A stretch of 64,000 bases of DNA, from positions 434,001 to 498,000 of the forward strand of contig JAKJXP020000004.1 in the NCBI GenBank assembly GCA_022225965.2, given 5' to 3'. The position numbers and the translations under genes are program-made. Below, in pieces: positions 62,060 to 64,000 of this stretch. Positions within the stretch are counted from its first letter, which is position 1, and the number at the start of each line of letters is the position of its first letter. This DNA is from Diatrype stigma. Lineage: Eukaryota > Ascomycota > Sordariomycetes > Xylariales > Diatrypaceae. The notes beneath the pieces were generated by a model. That model was not told the DNA's origin, did not search any database, and was given only the letters and a program-made list of their open reading frames with translations.

Positions 62060-64000
62060 ATGAATGGGCACACGAACGGCTACGCCAATGGTTTTTCCAA
62101 TGGGAACAATGTGAATGGCAACAAAACTAATGGCCACAGCAATGGCCACAGCAATGGCCACAGCAATGGCCACAGCAATGGCCACAGCAATGGCCACGTC
62201 CACGGTGCTCATGAACCTGAACAGACCACACCCGAGTTGGAGCCTATCGCAGTCGTCGGCATGGGTAAGTCTCTAACCTGAATTCTTGCCCCTGAATTCT
62301 GGCCCCTGAATTCTTGCCCCAGCAAGAGCAAGAACACAATCACTTGCACTTCGACCACCGCTCACACAACCACAACGCAGGATGCCGCCTGCCAGGTGAC
62401 GTTTCGTCGGCTTCAGAGTTCTGGTCCATGCTACTAGCCGGCCGTAGCGGACAGACGCCGCGAGTGCCACCACACCGCTTCAACATCGACGCGCACTATC
62501 ACCCTAGGCGCGATAGACCTGGCAGTCTTCCGGTCCTGGGCGTAAGCACTATTACATGGCCTGTTCTGAACATCTAGACCACTTACTGACAGAAACCGCA
62601 GGGCTACTTTCTCGAAGACAAGCTGGGCCCTTTCGACCCAGGCGCGTTCGGGATCTCGCCTGTTGAGGCGGCATGGATGGACCCCCAACAGCGCAAGCTC
62701 CTCGAGGTAGTCTACGAGGCCTTTGAGAGTGGCGGCGTGACGCTCGAGGCAGTGGCGGGCTCGCGCACCGGCGTCTGGGCCGCCACCTTCACGTCCGATT
62801 GGCTGCAGATCGCGTCCAAGGAGCCGGCGTTCCGGCACACGATGGCTGCGACCGGCGTCGACCCGGGCATCCTCAGCGACCGCATCAACTACATATTCGA
62901 CCTCCGCGGGCCGAGCAGCGTGTGCAACACGGCGTGCTCGTCGTCCGTCTACGCCCTCCATGGAGCGTGCAACGCGCTGCGCGCCAACGAGTGCGACGCG
63001 GCGGTGGTCGGCGGCACGAACCTTGTCTTCACCGTCGACCAGCAGATGAATTCTGCCAAGATCGGCGTGCTATCACCACGCTCGACCTGCTTTACCTTCG
63101 ACGAGAGCGCCGATGGCTACGGGCGTGGCGAGGGCGTGGGCGCTGTGTACCTTAAGCGGCTGTCCGATGCTCTTCGCGACGGCGATCCAATCCGCGCCGT
63201 GGTGCGCGGCAGCGCCGTCAACCACAACGGCAAAGCCTCGACGGCCAGCATCTCGTACCCCGGTGTGGGCGGCCAGATAATTGTCATGGACGAAGCATAC
63301 CGCCGCTCCGGGAACCTGAACCCGCTGGACACGGGCTTCGTCGAGACCCACGGCACGGGCACCGCCATCGGCGACCCCATCGAGGCCGAGGCGATCGGCA
63401 AAGCGCTGAACCGCCACCGGCGCCCGGGTGTCGACGCGCCGCTCATGATCGGCGCCGTCAAGACCAACATCGGCCACGGCGAGGCCGTCTCGGGCCTGTC
63501 GGCGCTGATCAAGGCGGTGCTCGTGTGCGAGCGCGGCATCATCCCGCCGACCATCGGCATCCAGAAGCTCACGTCCAAGATCAAGTGGGACACCTGGCAG
63601 ATCCAGGTGCCCGTGCAGCCGACGCCGTTCCCGGCACACCTCCCCGTCCGCCGCGTGTCCGTCAACACCTGCGGGTACGGCGGGACCAATGCTCACGTCG
63701 TCGTGGAGGAGGCCGCGCCCTGGCTGCCTGAAGCCCACAGCCCGTCCTACACATACGCCGAGGACAGCGCGAGCACCACCCCCGCGGCGGCCGCGCCAAA
63801 CCACCGCACAAGACCGTTTCTCTTGCCCTTCTGTGCGGCCGACAAGCTGGCCCTGCAGCAGATCATCGCGGCTCACGCAAGTGTTGTAGCCAAGTACAGC
63901 CTGCACGACCTAGCCTTCACACTCGGCACGCGACGTACCCGCCATTCAACCCGCGCCTTCACTGTGGTCAGCCTCGACACGCTGGCCGACAACTTCGCCA
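62060..64000 (+). CDS. Highly reducing polyketide synthase, N-terminal part (truncated by window edge)
   Basis: Start of a large multidomain PKS. Exons 62060-62264, 62381-62541 and 62602 to the edge (introns 116 and 60 nt; phases 1 and 0). ATG 62060 is the first in frame. The ketosynthase domain begins at EPIAVVGMGCRLPGD and continues with WMDPQQRKLLEVVYEAFESG, RGPSSVCNTACSSSVYAL (active Cys234), VETHGTGTAIGDPIEAEAIG (His372), KTNIGHGEAVSGLSALIKAV (His414) and CGYGGTNAHVVVEEA. The linker to the acyltransferase follows. The sequence style is that of fungal type I iterative highly reducing PKSs; the reducing domains lie outside the window, so the class is inferred from KS alone. The N-terminus is an Asn-Gly-His-Ser repeat. 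This is the presumed backbone enzyme of the cluster to its left. Confidence 0.9.
62117..62200. repeat. 12-bp coding tandem repeat in PKS N-terminus
   Basis: Six near-identical units of aatggccacagc encode Asn-Gly-His-Ser repeats ahead of the ketosynthase domain. Asn/Gly/His-rich leaders are common in fungal PKS and NRPS proteins, but exact 12-bp unit identity suggests recent slippage and likely copy-number variation between strains. Confidence 0.85.

Overview
The window reads as nuclear DNA of a filamentous ascomycete (Pezizomycotina). Protein-coding genes are split by many short GT-AG introns (about 50-125 nt, often with a CTAAC/CTGAC branch site). Coding exons are GC-rich and spacers are AT-richer. 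The gene families (DUF4188, NmrA-like, CmcJ-like, Zn2Cys6 regulators, NACHT fragment, highly reducing PKS) are typical of such fungi. One repeat block shows the C-to-T/G-to-A decay expected from repeat-induced point mutation (RIP). I rebuilt gene models by joining reading frames across splice sites; all functions are family-level inferences from motifs recognised by eye. The species cannot be named from this window.

Left part (1-21 kb), scattered accessory genes: a berberine-bridge-type FAD oxidase (671-2512), an FAD/NAD(P)-binding oxidoreductase (4041-5441), an unrecognised acidic coiled-coil-like protein (6771-8212), and a five-exon regulator carrying C2H2-like fingers plus a Zn2Cys6 cluster (9374-12244, minus). 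A RIP-decayed repeat block follows (12588-14460). Then come three genes that could form a small metabolic group: DUF4188 (16344-17238), NmrA-like reductase (17772-18941) and CmcJ/AsaB-like oxygenase (19782-20852, minus).

Middle (21-34.6 kb): mostly gene-free DNA. It holds one small two-finger zinc protein (28087-28763), a CA microsatellite, and a decayed NACHT-type fragment next to an artificial-looking assembly gap at 32.7 kb.

Right part (34.7-64 kb), a dense biosynthetic-type cluster: 14-TM MFS exporter (minus), zinc alcohol dehydrogenase, secreted-type GMC oxidoreductase, DUF1993 protein (minus), second BBE-type FAD oxidase, DUF4188 protein, DUF3237 protein (minus), Zn2Cys6 regulator (minus), another DUF4188 protein, flavin monooxygenase (minus), a multi-pass membrane protein whose intron contains a second assembly gap, and the 5' end of a highly reducing polyketide synthase running off the right edge. 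Divergent pairs share upstream regions (MFS/ADH, DUF1993/FAD oxidase, FMO/membrane protein). My reading is that the PKS makes a chain, the oxidoreductases tailor it, the MFS protein exports it and the Zn2Cys6 protein regulates the set. The MFS + ADH + GMC + BBE subset resembles the late-step gene set of the patulin pathway, but the visible PKS is not a 6-methylsalicylate-type enzyme. The product is unknown.
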